Positions 55,001 to 64,000 of a stretch of DNA of 64,000 nucleotides are shown piece by piece (within the stretch, counting starts at the first letter, position 1; each line of letters opens with the position of its first letter). Source of the DNA: UBA4582 sp002389265 (lineage in GTDB: Bacteria > Pseudomonadota > Gammaproteobacteria > Pseudomonadales > Azotimanducaceae); the NCBI GenBank assembly GCA_943788825.1, contig CALSRT010000014.1, positions 19,375 through 83,374 of the forward strand, given 5' to 3'. The notes beneath the pieces were generated by a model that made no database searches, was not told where the DNA came from, and saw only the letters and a program-made list of their open reading frames with translations. The position numbers were made by a program, and so were the translations under genes.

Positions 55001-58000
55001 CGCAGTATCTGGTAGTGCCTTGACCTATACCATTACCCTCACTAATACAGGAGCAGCAGCTACCAACATCAGTATTAACCAACCCGTTGCTGTTGGCACT
55101 GGCGGGCTGGTTATTACCAGCTTGCCGAGTGGCACTAACAGCTCCACTGCAACCCAAATCAACCTGACAAATATTAACGTACCGGCAGCAGGCTCACGGG
55201 TCATCACCTATACAGTGGTCGTGCAATCAGGCGCAGTACCTGGCACCCTTATCAACCATACTATTGCACTGAACACTGGCGTGACGGCGATAGCCCCAAG
55301 CGTTCTGATCGACCCCTTTGCCGACATGTCAGGCAATAAGCTATTGTATGCTGACAACATGGCCAGCTCGCCCCTACTCGACAGAACGGTGCCTGTGGCA
55401 GATAGTAGCCGCAGCATTAGCAGCCAGGGTGGCAACACCATCTTGGTATTGTCGCCGGTATTACAAACTAATCTGAATCTGACTGCTGGCACTATCCAGG
55501 CTGGCATCTGGGTTAGCCGCGGCACCAGCTTTGCAGGACAACGCAATATTCAAGCGACGCTGGGTTATACCGGTGCATCAGTGGGCACCATCGATAGCAG
55601 CGCGATCACTATTCAGCTTCAGGAAGGTCTTGCGGGCGCCCAGTACCTACCCTTTGAGTTTACCTTAGCCAGCCCCCTCACCTTGCTAGCCAATACCTCG
55701 CTGACGCTGAAGATCACCAACAACACCAGCATCAGCGGCGAGGCCATCCTGGTCCATAGCTTCAAAGATCTTAGTCACCCGACCCAGGTCGCACTGAATA
55801 CCGATGCGCCGATCAGTGTCGATAGCATCAGCGTCTATGACGCTGATATTGACGCCGGCGGTGTACCGATCATCGATGCCGGACCCGGTGACACCATTTG
55901 GGTTGTGGCTACCGCCAGTGATGCCTTTGGAGCGGCAGATATCAGTGCCGCTCACCTGACCATCACTGACTCACTGGGTGGCGTTGCATTGCCCGCGGCT
56001 CAAATGAGCATACCCGCAACGCAAACCGGGGCGGCTCAACGAAATTTTCAGCTGAGCCATGTGCTGACCGCTACTCTGGGCGACTGGACATTATTGGTCA
56101 CCGCCAAGGAAGGTTTAGAGAACACTATGACGGCAACCAACAGCACTTTACTGAACGTCAACAATCTGGTGCCGGTGCTAACGGACTCCTATAAAACGGT
56201 GATCAATACCACTACCGGCAACAACGCCGATACGAACCCTGGTGATACCCTGCACTACACAATCACCCTGCTCGAGACAGGCGGTAAGAAGACGGTTAAT
56301 CTCGTGATTGCCGATACTATCGACAGCGACGTCAGCTTTCAGCCGGGCTCATTATTAATCGATGGTGCTTCCGTTCCTGACCCCGCTTCATTTACTAACT
56401 TGAATTTCAGCAGCTTGCTGGTACCTGCCTTAGGTGCCTTGACGATCGAATATGATGTTACGGTAAACACCGGCACCCTCGTCGGCACCCTAATTTCCAA
56501 CCAGGCTATAGTGACCGCTGAGAGCGGCATCAACGAATCGCTGGATGCCGAGGATCTGACCATCACCGGTGTACCGGCGACTGGCACCAAGTACCTTTAT
56601 CTTGAGAACCTTGATAGCACACCTATACTCACGCGGGCGCGACCTGCCACAGCTGGCACCAACGACTTTGCTCTACTCAACAACGTCGGCGGCGGGGTCA
56701 ACAGCGTGAGCCTGGATCTGACCCCGCAACTGACCGATGACGTCACACTCTACGCCATTGACCCAGTCACACTCATACCCAACCAGATCAACGTCGCCCT
56801 ACGCATGCAGAGCCAGATTGCCGGTAGATCTAGGAATCGATCCATCCAGGTTAGCCTCGGCTATCATAATGGCGGTGCGGTCACGACGATCGGCAGTGCT
56901 ACCCAGAATGCTAATTTGGGTGACAGTATCGCGACCTATAACTTCAACCTGCCATTTGTCACGACGACAATTCCAACAGGCAATCAACTACAACTGACCG
57001 TTAGCAATCTGCAAACTAACGACAATCGTGACGCTGAACTTTACAGCTTTGACACCACTGGCAATTACTCTACTGTCGCTATCGTTCCCGACCCGGTGAT
57101 CAATGTCGACTCTATCAGCTTCCATGTGAACGATTCCGGCTCAGGCGCTATCGTCACCAATCCTAATCCTGGAGACACTGTTTACGCGCAAATTGTAGTG
57201 AGCGACCCATTTGGAGAAGCTGACATTCAGTCACCCGATCCGGCGGGCTCGAACCCCACGGTGGTCCTCGTCACTAATCCCGACAATAACATCGGCCCTG
57301 TGGTACTTACCACCAATTGCCAGCCAGGCAATGCTCCTTGCTATGCCTATGCCAGCGAATTCACAGACGCCGACCCAGGCACCCGAACATTTTTCTATGT
57401 CATTCGAACCGACACTGACCCGCCAGCAAACAGAGGCGCCTGGACAACCCAGGTCACGGCGAACGAAGGTTTGGAAGTTGGCCTGGTATCCCACACTGCC
57501 GCCGCTACTTTCACCACCTTGTTACAGCCAAACTTGTCCACCTCCACAAAAACCTGGACCCCTTCTGGTGATGTGGATCCGGGCGAGACCCTGACCTATA
57601 CGATCACGCTGATCAACACAGGCGGCATTGATGCTGACAACGTGGCGTTTGCCGACACCCTACAAACCAGCCCGGTAACACTGTCTTTCGCCAGCGCGTC
57701 GACCACCTGTGTTGATGAGTTGGGTGGCTCCTTAGGCGATCCAAGCTTCAGCGCTCCCGTGGTGAGCCTCGTCAATATCTCGTTAGCGGCCGGCGCTAGT
57801 TGCGTCATCGTCATCAATACGACGGTCGGTGCAGGCACGCCAGGTGATCCGATAAACAATAGTGCCATCATCACTAATCCAGCTGGAGCAGGCGGCACGC
57901 CTTCAGCAACAACCATTTTCTTGTCCGCCTCGGCAGTGCCCAGCGCTGGCGCAAAGCAACTTTATCTGGATGCACTTGGGGGTACGGGCACGTTGACCCG

Positions 58001-59216
58001 CACACCACCGGGCACCAGTCAGGTGACGCTGACAGAGGGCACGGGCTTCATCCTGCTCGACCTCGTCGCACCCACTCTTAAAGAGATGACGCTGCAAGCC
58101 GGGCCCATTGATTTCAATGTGTACCTGAGCGGCGCTTCTAACCGTAACTACGACACGGAGTTTGAACTCACCATCGACACCAATGATGGCAACCCAAACC
58201 TGGTGCTCACTAGCGGGCTGATCGTTTTACCTTTGAATGGAACCCCGGCACGATTTAACGTCAGCGTCACTAACCCTATGCCGCGGCTGATGCCCGTTGG
58301 CAGCACGGTACAAATCCGTATCGATAACGATGAGGCCGGCCGCGGCAACCGCGATATGGACCTCCACCAGGTTGCCAGCCCGCCCTATTCAGAGTTGGTG
58401 TTGCCCGTCGCGGGCGCCATCGCCGTCACTGATATCGCTTTCTATAACGGCCCTGCGGCGAGCACGCCGACCCTGCTGACGGAAGTCGCACCGGGCGCCA
58501 CCGCTTATATTCAGGCCACCATCCAAGATGCCTTTGGCAGCGCGGATGTGAACAGCGGTTGTCCTAACGGCCTGCTGCCAAATAACAATTGCCCCACCGT
58601 CACCATTTTTGATGCCACCAATGCAGATAGAACACCCGCGGGCGCTTTAGATCAAATGACTTTTGTCAGCGAGGACCTGGTAACTGGCACCCGCACCTAC
58701 GAAATTCCGTTTACGCCCACGGGCTTTGGTACTGATGGTATCTGGACGATTGAAGTACTGGGTTCAGAAGGAAATGAACAGGTCATGACCGACACGGCCC
58801 TTGCTGCAATATTAGTGGGCGCGCCCGTATTAACCATCGTCAAGTCAGTGACGGGGGTGACATCTCCCGGACAAATTTTGACCTACACCAACAATGTGAA
58901 TAACACCGGCACTGCGACGGCGACCAACATCGTGTTAACCAACACTCTGGGAGCCTTCCTGGCTATTGAACTCACCAACAATGGCGGCAACTGGTCAGCG
59001 GTTTATACCTTAAGCTCTGGCACCACTATCAGCGCTGAAGCCTTCGATGACGGCTCTGACAGTTTTATCTATAATCCGGTAGGCATCTGCGGCACGGCCG
59101 GCGTTGCGCCCTCACCCTGCTATGACCCAACCATCAAAACCTGGCGCGCGAATGTGGTTGAAAGTATGCCGGCGACCGGCAGCCTGACTCAGCAGTATCG
59201 AGTAAAAATTGAATAA
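52077..59216 (+). CDS. Giant secreted composite-repeat protein with DUF11 domains
   Basis: This secreted protein of about 2,379 residues has a signal peptide ending near MANA (~45) and a ~500-residue N-terminal beta-rich region (CSFYNPLARSASINLPPGA; AFGIVVIYDDPG) of the kind found at the head of large surface proteins. The rest is four composite repeats of about 405-452 residues plus a last DUF11. Each repeat has a DUF11 unit (start near 553, 962, 1367, 1819, 2250; LTYTITLxxTG), a unit beginning KxLYLDxL (near 689, 1086, 1503, 1958), and a DPFGxADI unit (near 878, 1280, 1709, 2149). It is rich in Thr, Asn, Gly and Ser. No sortase, PEP-CTERM or TonB-type tail is seen. It probably forms an extended adhesin or surface stalk. 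ATG 52077 is preferred to TTG 52062. Confidence 0.9.
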   Translation: MQSPKYSSYLNRSPVNPLRAHRAVVALQLLILTMLWLMPALMANAATNVDLRKTYSGKINYIATGKSFRDQNNTGGASSCSFYNPLARSASINLPPGAVVRDAFLYFGASGTLATNLVNGITFNNSPIGITTGFGEENFEEAAIAGSPFYGFKRDVKSLLVSGNNELKILPAHFDANRNNETCLAAFGIVVIYDDPGETSIHVINLFDGFQFFQYERLALQPRNFVIADNAVGKMTHLSYEGDSTLDGTSDGAGGWDEAFYIEVPDDGVLGTLGDSLENNSNPFNNQFNNTVSRINTPTLIEYGLDIDTYPIDEYLSKPEAENAYEVTTHYEAAQDGVVLTAEVIRIENKAIADIEVFLNSIGGFPANSTNTAQYTISVKNNGDGTGTGAFATGSATGYIHVYDDLPSGISIDSMGDITAPGWDCSETNLGANQLRCRYDLSTLNGAAQKLYAGDFLPDIYVTVDVGTPASPVVNRARVSLCDNTTSVDRCTGYRLKHSEADQFDTINNMAPTLTEYPSPTPGQGLFLIDAKSTINNNVDKNSTVILPANPSNLSTSTKTVVDTNGAPLSAGDQLTYTITLKETSSPSVAATGVSITDAIDTDSVFAPGSGNSNCPVTTPAFSFSAGTLTVTNITVPEGGTCTVTFNVNVKAATIAGVAIDNTATIVAGNGTGATISSPTQLVGGTAIGSKLLYLDTLNTGTKTLKRTIPATDTSMNLTNGSNASMVLSPTLATALTVSGGTIPVSVWVEAQTADTYTLQADLTYNNGSVIGNNTVSNITMATGATNAQLFTFQISTATFTIPTGGTPRFTLKLTNNSGAGRTATIHSRLQGTVSNVALKATSVINVDSVQFYSDIGRTLLATSFEAGKTVYMKAVVSDPFGAYDITGAKLTLIDPNLANQLTNQPMTVASSTTGTKTFYYDYVVPATSSVAPGTWIAQVTGNEGTEGTIAHTQVNTFNTTAPAVAVAYTVDPLTAVSGSALTYTITLTNTGAAATNISINQPVAVGTGGLVITSLPSGTNSSTATQINLTNINVPAAGSRVITYTVVVQSGAVPGTLINHTIALNTGVTAIAPSVLIDPFADMSGNKLLYADNMASSPLLDRTVPVADSSRSISSQGGNTILVLSPVLQTNLNLTAGTIQAGIWVSRGTSFAGQRNIQATLGYTGASVGTIDSSAITIQLQEGLAGAQYLPFEFTLASPLTLLANTSLTLKITNNTSISGEAILVHSFKDLSHPTQVALNTDAPISVDSISVYDADIDAGGVPIIDAGPGDTIWVVATASDAFGAADISAAHLTITDSLGGVALPAAQMSIPATQTGAAQRNFQLSHVLTATLGDWTLLVTAKEGLENTMTATNSTLLNVNNLVPVLTDSYKTVINTTTGNNADTNPGDTLHYTITLLETGGKKTVNLVIADTIDSDVSFQPGSLLIDGASVPDPASFTNLNFSSLLVPALGALTIEYDVTVNTGTLVGTLISNQAIVTAESGINESLDAEDLTITGVPATGTKYLYLENLDSTPILTRARPATAGTNDFALLNNVGGGVNSVSLDLTPQLTDDVTLYAIDPVTLIPNQINVALRMQSQIAGRSRNRSIQVSLGYHNGGAVTTIGSATQNANLGDSIATYNFNLPFVTTTIPTGNQLQLTVSNLQTNDNRDAELYSFDTTGNYSTVAIVPDPVINVDSISFHVNDSGSGAIVTNPNPGDTVYAQIVVSDPFGEADIQSPDPAGSNPTVVLVTNPDNNIGPVVLTTNCQPGNAPCYAYASEFTDADPGTRTFFYVIRTDTDPPANRGAWTTQVTANEGLEVGLVSHTAAATFTTLLQPNLSTSTKTWTPSGDVDPGETLTYTITLINTGGIDADNVAFADTLQTSPVTLSFASASTTCVDELGGSLGDPSFSAPVVSLVNISLAAGASCVIVINTTVGAGTPGDPINNSAIITNPAGAGGTPSATTIFLSASAVPSAGAKQLYLDALGGTGTLTRTPPGTSQVTLTEGTGFILLDLVAPTLKEMTLQAGPIDFNVYLSGASNRNYDTEFELTIDTNDGNPNLVLTSGLIVLPLNGTPARFNVSVTNPMPRLMPVGSTVQIRIDNDEAGRGNRDMDLHQVASPPYSELVLPVAGAIAVTDIAFYNGPAASTPTLLTEVAPGATAYIQATIQDAFGSADVNSGCPNGLLPNNNCPTVTIFDATNADRTPAGALDQMTFVSEDLVTGTRTYEIPFTPTGFGTDGIWTIEVLGSEGNEQVMTDTALAAILVGAPVLTIVKSVTGVTSPGQILTYTNNVNNTGTATATNIVLTNTLGAFLAIELTNNGGNWSAVYTLSSGTTISAEAFDDGSDSFIYNPVGICGTAGVAPSPCYDPTIKTWRANVVESMPATGSLTQQYRVKIE

Positions 59217-59365
59217 AACACACTCAATCTACAAAGCCGACGACTGAGAATAGCGCGCTCGCGAGCCTGATGACGGGCGAACCTAGCCCAGTACAACTGT
59301 GACTATGGGCTTTCTGTCCTTCACTCTTAAACGCTCCGCTGAACGCTACTCTGGCACGGTAAGCC

Positions 59366-59648
59366 CACGTTTACCTGCTGCTCACAGGCATAAACCGCCA
59401 CTGCCGGCCAGGTGCCTGTCGGTGAACTCTGCTTCCACGCAATGGCTGATGGAACTGCCGTAATGCAGCGAACGCGGCCGATCATCTGCAACGGACCGCA
59501 TCACGCTATTGGCCGCCAACCTGACACTCCGTATTTCGAGAACGGCATTATGCGGCAGCCAGACCTCATCGTTGTTCGTGCCGGCCGGCAGGTCATCGAT
59601 TCGGGAACTGTGCCAATGGCAGCAAACGACGATACAGTCTAAACTCGA
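59366..59648 (-). pseudogene. Decayed second copy of the SGNH hydrolase
   Basis: The minus strand encodes RIDDLPAGTNNDEVWLPHNA then VLEIRSVRLAANSVMRSV and SLHYGSSISHCVEAE. These match the middle of the 1052-2197 hydrolase almost residue for residue, including the catalytic-serine motif. A one-base insertion then shifts the frame (SPTGTWPAVAVYA continues in another frame) and a second shift lies upstream of RIDDL. Similarity ends near QQVN (about 59366) and EF (about 59648), so about 95 of 381 codons remain. Confidence 0.85.
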
Positions 59649-59685
59649 CAGCTCTCGCCAAATGCCAGAGGGCTGTTGCCCAAGG

Positions 59686-62389
59686 CTAAAATCGTTTGTT
59701 CAGCACACGCAGTCTAAATTGTTTTTCACACTCAATGATCATAAACAAAACCACGCCTGAACCGATGATCAATAGCACTTCAAAAGGGCTCACTGCTTCT
59801 GTTTTAAAAACACCTTGCAGCCAAGGCATATAGGTTATTGCGGCTTGGCCGATAGTCACAGTGGCTATCGATAGCCATAAAACGGGGGTGCCACGCATAC
59901 CCTGCCAGCTTAGTGACTTTGTGTGCATATTGCGGATGAATAAAAGGTGGAAGATTTCCAGTACCACCAGCATGTTCATGGCAATGGTGCGAGCCAGGTT
60001 CTGTGAATAACCCTGCAGAAGCGCATATTCATAAACACCAAATACACTTATCAGAAACAAACTGGCGACGAGCACGATATGCCATAGCAGACCACCACCC
60101 AGCAACCGTTGCTGACGTTGTCTTGGCCGACGGCGCATGACGCCAGCTTCCGCTGGTTCGAAAGCCAGGGCGATGCCGAGGGTGACGGCGGTAATCATAT
60201 TGATCCAAAGAATTTGAATCGGAGTAATTGGCAGGCTCAAACCCAGCAACAAGGCAAGTATGATCGTCATCGCTTCGCCAGCATTGGTTGGCAGAGTCCA
60301 ACTGATAACCTTCTTGATATTATCGTACACCTTTCGGCCTTCTCTTACGGCGGCAACGATAGTCGCAAAGTTATCATCGGCAAGGACAATTTCCGCAGCC
60401 TCCTTTGCCGCTTCGCTGCCACTTTTACCCATGGCAATACCAACACCGGCGCGTTTCAGTGCGGGAGCATCATTTACGCCGTCACCGGTCATGGCCACGG
60501 TCATGTTGTTGGCCTGTAGCGCCATCACCAGGCGCAGCTTGTGTTCAGGACTGGTGCGGGCAAAAATGCCTGTGGTACTAATGACAGATTCGAGTGCCAC
60601 ATCATCCAGCTCATCCAGTTCTGCACCCGTTAATACTTTGTCTGCATGCCACAAACCAAGTTGCTTACCGATCGCCGCTGCGGTCCCGGCGTGATCACCG
60701 GTAATCATTTTCACATCAATACCCGCTTGCTGGCACTCAGCAATTGCAGCTACGGCTTCAGGCCGCGGAGGATCTATCAATCCGGCCAGGCCTAAAAACA
60801 CCAGTGAATCCTCGATGTCTGATTTATTCAGCACGGTATGTTCTGGGCTCACCTCTTTGAGTGCAAAGCCCAGAACCCGTTGCCCGTGGCTGGCAATTAC
60901 ACTGGCCCGCTCATACCAGTAATCAGCCTCCAGCGCCGTGGTTTCATCAGTACCAACTTGTTGCGCGCTGCACATAGCAAGGATGGTTTCCGGAGCGCCC
61001 TTGACGAAGATAAAGGCATGGTTCTCATGATCATGATTCATTGTAGCCATGTATTTATGGCTGGTATCAAAAGGTATCACGTCGGTTCGCGACCATTGTT
61101 TACGAGCTTCAACGTCATCTGCACGAATTTTCCCGAACAATGCCAGCAAGGCAGCCTCCATGGGCTCGCCTTGCCCAATCCAACTGTTTTCATCCTTCAC
61201 CAACTCTGCATCATTGCAGAGCCCGGCGGCCAGGCCCAGGTATCGGAATACGGGATAAACTTTCGGCTCAACAGCTTGCCCGTCGCGCTTAATATCACCG
61301 GCGGGTTCGTAACCGACGCCTGTGATCTCAAAACCGGCTTCACGGGTAACCACGGTAATCACGTTCATCTCGTTGCGTGTCAGCGTACCGGTCTTGTCGG
61401 AGCAGATCACCGATACCGAACCCAGCGTTTCGATCGCCGGCAGCCGCCTGACAATAGCATTACGCTGCGCCATGGCTTGCACCCCAACGGCTAGGGTGAT
61501 GGTCAACACGGCAGGCAGACCCTCGGGTATCGCCGCTACCGAAAGGCCCACAACGGCGATAAACAGCTCGTTAAAGTCATGCTGCAACACAAGGTGTCCA
61601 AAGAACAACATCACTGCGGCAATCATGAGAATAAAAACCGTGAGCCAGCGAGCAAAAACACTCATCTGCTCCACCAAGGGTGTGTTCAGCGTTTCCACTT
61701 TAGAGAGCAAACCACTGATACGCCCTATTTCCGTGGTGGCCGCCGTGGCAACCACTACCCCCCACACCTTGACCGTGGGTCACTGTTGTGCCACTGAAAC
61801 CCATGCACAGGCGGTCCCCGAGGGCGGCCTGAACATCAACCGGAGATGTTTGTTTTTCTACCGCTAATGATTCACCGGTGAGAATCGACTCCTGAATCTG
61901 CAAACCGTGAGTCTCAAGGAAACGTAAATCTGCTGGTACCTTGTTGCCGGCTTCCAGCAGCACAATATCCCCGGGTACCAGGCCCTCACCTTTTATTGTT
62001 TGACGTTTGCCAGCTCGTATAACCTCTGCCTGCAACGCCAGCATCTGCCGTATCGCATCCATGGCCTTTTCCGCTTTACCCTCCTGAACAAAGCCGATAA
62101 GCGCATTGATGATGACCACGGCGATGATGACGGCGGTATCTGCAAGGTGACCCAGTGTGGTCGTAATGGCAGCGGCACCTAAAAGCACATAGATCAGAAT
62201 ATTGTGAAAATGAGCCAGGAAGCGCAGAAAAAATTGCTTGCGCTTCGGCTCTGGCAGCTTGTTGCAGCCCACTCTGGCAAGTCGTTGATGAATATCGGGC
62301 TCACTCAACCCTGATGGCGTTGACGCTAGTGCAGACAGGGTTTCTTCTGCGGTTTTTGTATGCCAGTCGGGATTCATAATCATTGACAT
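59686..62389 (-). pseudogene. PEGLP-type (calcium/cation) P-type ATPase split by a one-base frameshift
   Basis: Two overlapping frames together make one PMCA/SERCA-like ATPase of about 900 residues. The first part (62389 to ~61760) has the cation-ATPase N domain, the first membrane helices and ILTGESLAVEK. The second (from ~61760 to 59686) has PEGLPAVL, the phosphorylation site CSDKTGTLTRNE, MTGDGVNDAPALK and the last six helices. The join is in six Gs (minus strand; CCCCCC at 61758-61763). With five Gs the protein reads GQGVGVVVATAA without interruption. It could be a sequencing error, a real null mutation or a switchable tract. It lies next to the ZnuD-like receptor gene. Confidence 0.9.
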
Positions 62390-62480
62390 AGAAACTCAAA
62401 CTTAAGGTTCTAAAGTCAGTATGATTCACCTGTTGAGGCCATGCGCAAATGCGGTTGGTCAATACATGGTCGTAAATGAA

Positions 62481-62534
62481 TAAATGGGGTCGGGGTAAAA
62501 TTAGTAAATGTAAATTTTACCCCGACCCCATTTA
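62481..62534. repeat. REP-like palindrome, copy B
   Basis: TAAATGGGGTCGGGGTAAAA plus TT (62481-62502) is the exact inverse of 62513-62534, with a 10-nt loop. Bases 62508-62535 are identical to 28 bases of copy A at 2256-2283. It lies between the ATPase and the TonB receptor gene, both on the minus strand. Confidence 0.85.
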
Positions 62535-62596
62535 AGTTTTGGCCGAAGCCTGTACAAGCGCGCCGACAGCCTCAAGTTCCAAAAACCTGGCTTACC

Positions 62597-64000
62597 CTAA
62601 AACTCTAACCGCAGCCCCAGCACGATGTTGCGCCCAGCCTCCGGTGCCACATCTTTGAGCACCGATGCGTGATTGCGCACCTCCTTATCCAGCAGATTAT
62701 TAGCCTTGCCAAACAAGGTCAGGTCACTTCCTAGCACGTTGGCATGATAGTCAACGGATGCGTTCAGCATGGTGTAGCCTTTGGTGGCAGTCTCATTGAC
62801 CGCGACGTCTGACTGTTTGCCTACTTGGGTGACTCGCAGCTTGTAGCGCCAATCCAAGTGGGTATGTGCGACCTCTGCCCCATAACGAAAGGGAGGGATG
62901 CGAGGCACATTGCCGTTGCTATCCAGGCGTGCCCGCACAAAGTCGCCGGAGAAGGACAATTCAGTAAAATGGTGTGGTCCTTGACTGACAGGAAGGGTAA
63001 ATTCTGCCTCCATGCCAGTGAAGACAGCGCCATCCTGTGTCATGCGGGCGACAGCCACATCGTCGATGAAAACCCCAGTATCGCGCATGTACAGATAATC
63101 CTTAATATCGTTGTAAAACACGTTGAGGTTGCCGGTAACCGTGCCTAGATGGCGGCGCACACCGATTTCAATATTGGTGGACTGTTCTTTGTCTACGGTG
63201 GGGTCGCCTATCTCGAAACGCTGCGTTGCCGCATGGGCAATCAACGCTTCGGGCTCTGGCTCACCACAAGTATCATTGCTGATATTTGAGAAACGCTCCT
63301 CAACACTGGCAGCCCGCTGGGAATGAGCCAGTGATACTATCAGGTTCGTATCATCACGCACGCGCCATAGGGTCGAGGCACTGCCGCTAAAGCTATTGGT
63401 GCTATCATCGCAAGCAGACCCGACCTGCTCCAACCTTTGCTGCTCAGCACGCAGACCGAACTCATAAGTCAGGTCACCTACATCCAGACTCTGGACGCTA
63501 AACAGGCCAAGGGATTTGATATCAGTGGTTGCTATATAAGCTTCTTCGCCAATCGCACTGAAGGTCTTGCTGCCCACCTGCATACCGGTAACACCCTTGA
63601 GGTTACCGATGGGACGATGGGTTAGCGTGATGCGACCTTCGCTACCCTCATTGGTGTAGACGGTGCCGATCGCCCCATCGCCCTCAATCTCTGCATGTTG
63701 GTAGTCCACCACACTGACCTTTCCTTGTACCTGGGTGAAGAAGCCATCGAGCTCGCGCAGCCCCTCGAAGTCATAGCGATCTTGCCGCATGGCAATGCGA
63801 ATGCCTGACTCGGCCTCATGGATAAGTTCGTCTTCGTCGTGGGCTACTGGTTCCTCACCTTCGTGATGGGCATGGGCAGCCGCTGGCAATCCGTAATTGC
63901 TGCGAGATTGAGCGACAGACGCGCCGATATAGCCGCCATCGAAATGCCAAGAGAAACCACTCGTATTGGCATCGGCGCGGGTCTGCGAATTGCTGATCTG
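62597..64000 (-). CDS. ZnuD-like TonB-dependent receptor, 5' end outside window
   Basis: The frame is open to the last base of the window, so this is the C-terminal 467 residues of a TonB receptor barrel. The segment SRSNYGLP followed by a histidine/acid-rich stretch (AAAHAHHEGEEPVAHDEDE) is the pattern of the zinc receptor ZnuD, whose long loop binds metal. The terminal strand ends NIVLGLRLEF with the expected phenylalanine. A TTG at 63889 is internal and not a start. It probably takes up zinc or a related metal. Confidence 0.88.
   Translation of the reverse strand, partial: QISNSQTRADANTSGFSWHFDGGYIGASVAQSRSNYGLPAAAHAHHEGEEPVAHDEDELIHEAESGIRIAMRQDRYDFEGLRELDGFFTQVQGKVSVVDYQHAEIEGDGAIGTVYTNEGSEGRITLTHRPIGNLKGVTGMQVGSKTFSAIGEEAYIATTDIKSLGLFSVQSLDVGDLTYEFGLRAEQQRLEQVGSACDDSTNSFSGSASTLWRVRDDTNLIVSLAHSQRAASVEERFSNISNDTCGEPEPEALIAHAATQRFEIGDPTVDKEQSTNIEIGVRRHLGTVTGNLNVFYNDIKDYLYMRDTGVFIDDVAVARMTQDGAVFTGMEAEFTLPVSQGPHHFTELSFSGDFVRARLDSNGNVPRIPPFRYGAEVAHTHLDWRYKLRVTQVGKQSDVAVNETATKGYTMLNASVDYHANVLGSDLTLFGKANNLLDKEVRNHASVLKDVAPEAGRNIVLGLRLEF

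Noticed and set aside
59686..62389. Two separate ATPase genes
   Set aside because: Each frame lacks an essential half, and joining them by removing one G gives one continuous, complete family member.

Overview
The window looks like chromosome from a heterotrophic Gram-negative gammaproteobacterium, probably aquatic. It has TonB-dependent outer-membrane receptors, lipoproteins, twin-arginine signals, TldD/PmbA and a DusC-type tRNA-dihydrouridine synthase. There is much fatty-acid-like and xenobiotic catabolism, and no rRNA, tRNA, phage or CRISPR array. The genus cannot be fixed from sequence reading alone. Genes are short operons on both strands with small gaps. Many longer gaps carry short tandem repeats (7-15 bp units) or GGTCGG-type palindromes.

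1-9.3 kb: a cytochrome P450 cut by the window edge, an SGNH hydrolase and GH3 glycosidase pair, a DUF1330 / haloalkane dehalogenase / membrane-protein operon, and a two-gene acyl-CoA dehydrogenase whose second subunit lacks the catalytic glutamate. 10-18 kb: a large TonB-dependent receptor with a clear terminator, a crotonase, an MFS transporter, a GFA-type zinc protein, a methyltransferase and a lipoprotein cyclophilin. 18-29 kb: pmbA-tldD, an S9 peptidase, a serine beta-lactamase-like hydrolase, a three-gene operon (metallo-beta-lactamase hydrolase, small cytochrome c, Tat/lipobox aldonolactone-oxidase-like flavoprotein), a HAD phosphatase and a CBS-pair protein. 29-45 kb: a PhyH oxygenase, dusC, an amidohydrolase and SDR, an M20 peptidase, more hydrolases, then a decayed stretch (38.5-39.6 kb). 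In that stretch two IS3-family remnants flank a small hydrolase and a broken ADP-ribosylglycohydrolase. It is followed by a methyltransferase, an MDR oxidoreductase, small membrane proteins and an epimerase/reductase. 45-51 kb: a two-subunit molybdenum hydroxylase with an adjacent crotonase, an outer-membrane barrel and an O-acetylhomoserine sulfhydrylase. 52-59 kb: one 7.1 kb gene for a secreted protein of about 2,379 residues built from four long composite repeats. 59-64 kb: a decayed second copy of the SGNH hydrolase, a PEGLP-type P-type ATPase split by one extra G in a G6 run, and a ZnuD-like TonB receptor running off the window.

Several genes fit oxidation of hydrophobic or halogenated organics: P450, dehalogenase, acyl-CoA dehydrogenases, crotonases, molybdenum hydroxylase, amidohydrolase, SDR and MFS. 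The substrate is not visible. The least conventional elements are the giant composite-repeat protein, the periplasmic lactone oxidase-cytochrome-lactonase operon, the palindrome family, and the IS-flanked relic region. I see no clearly novel defence or mobile system.
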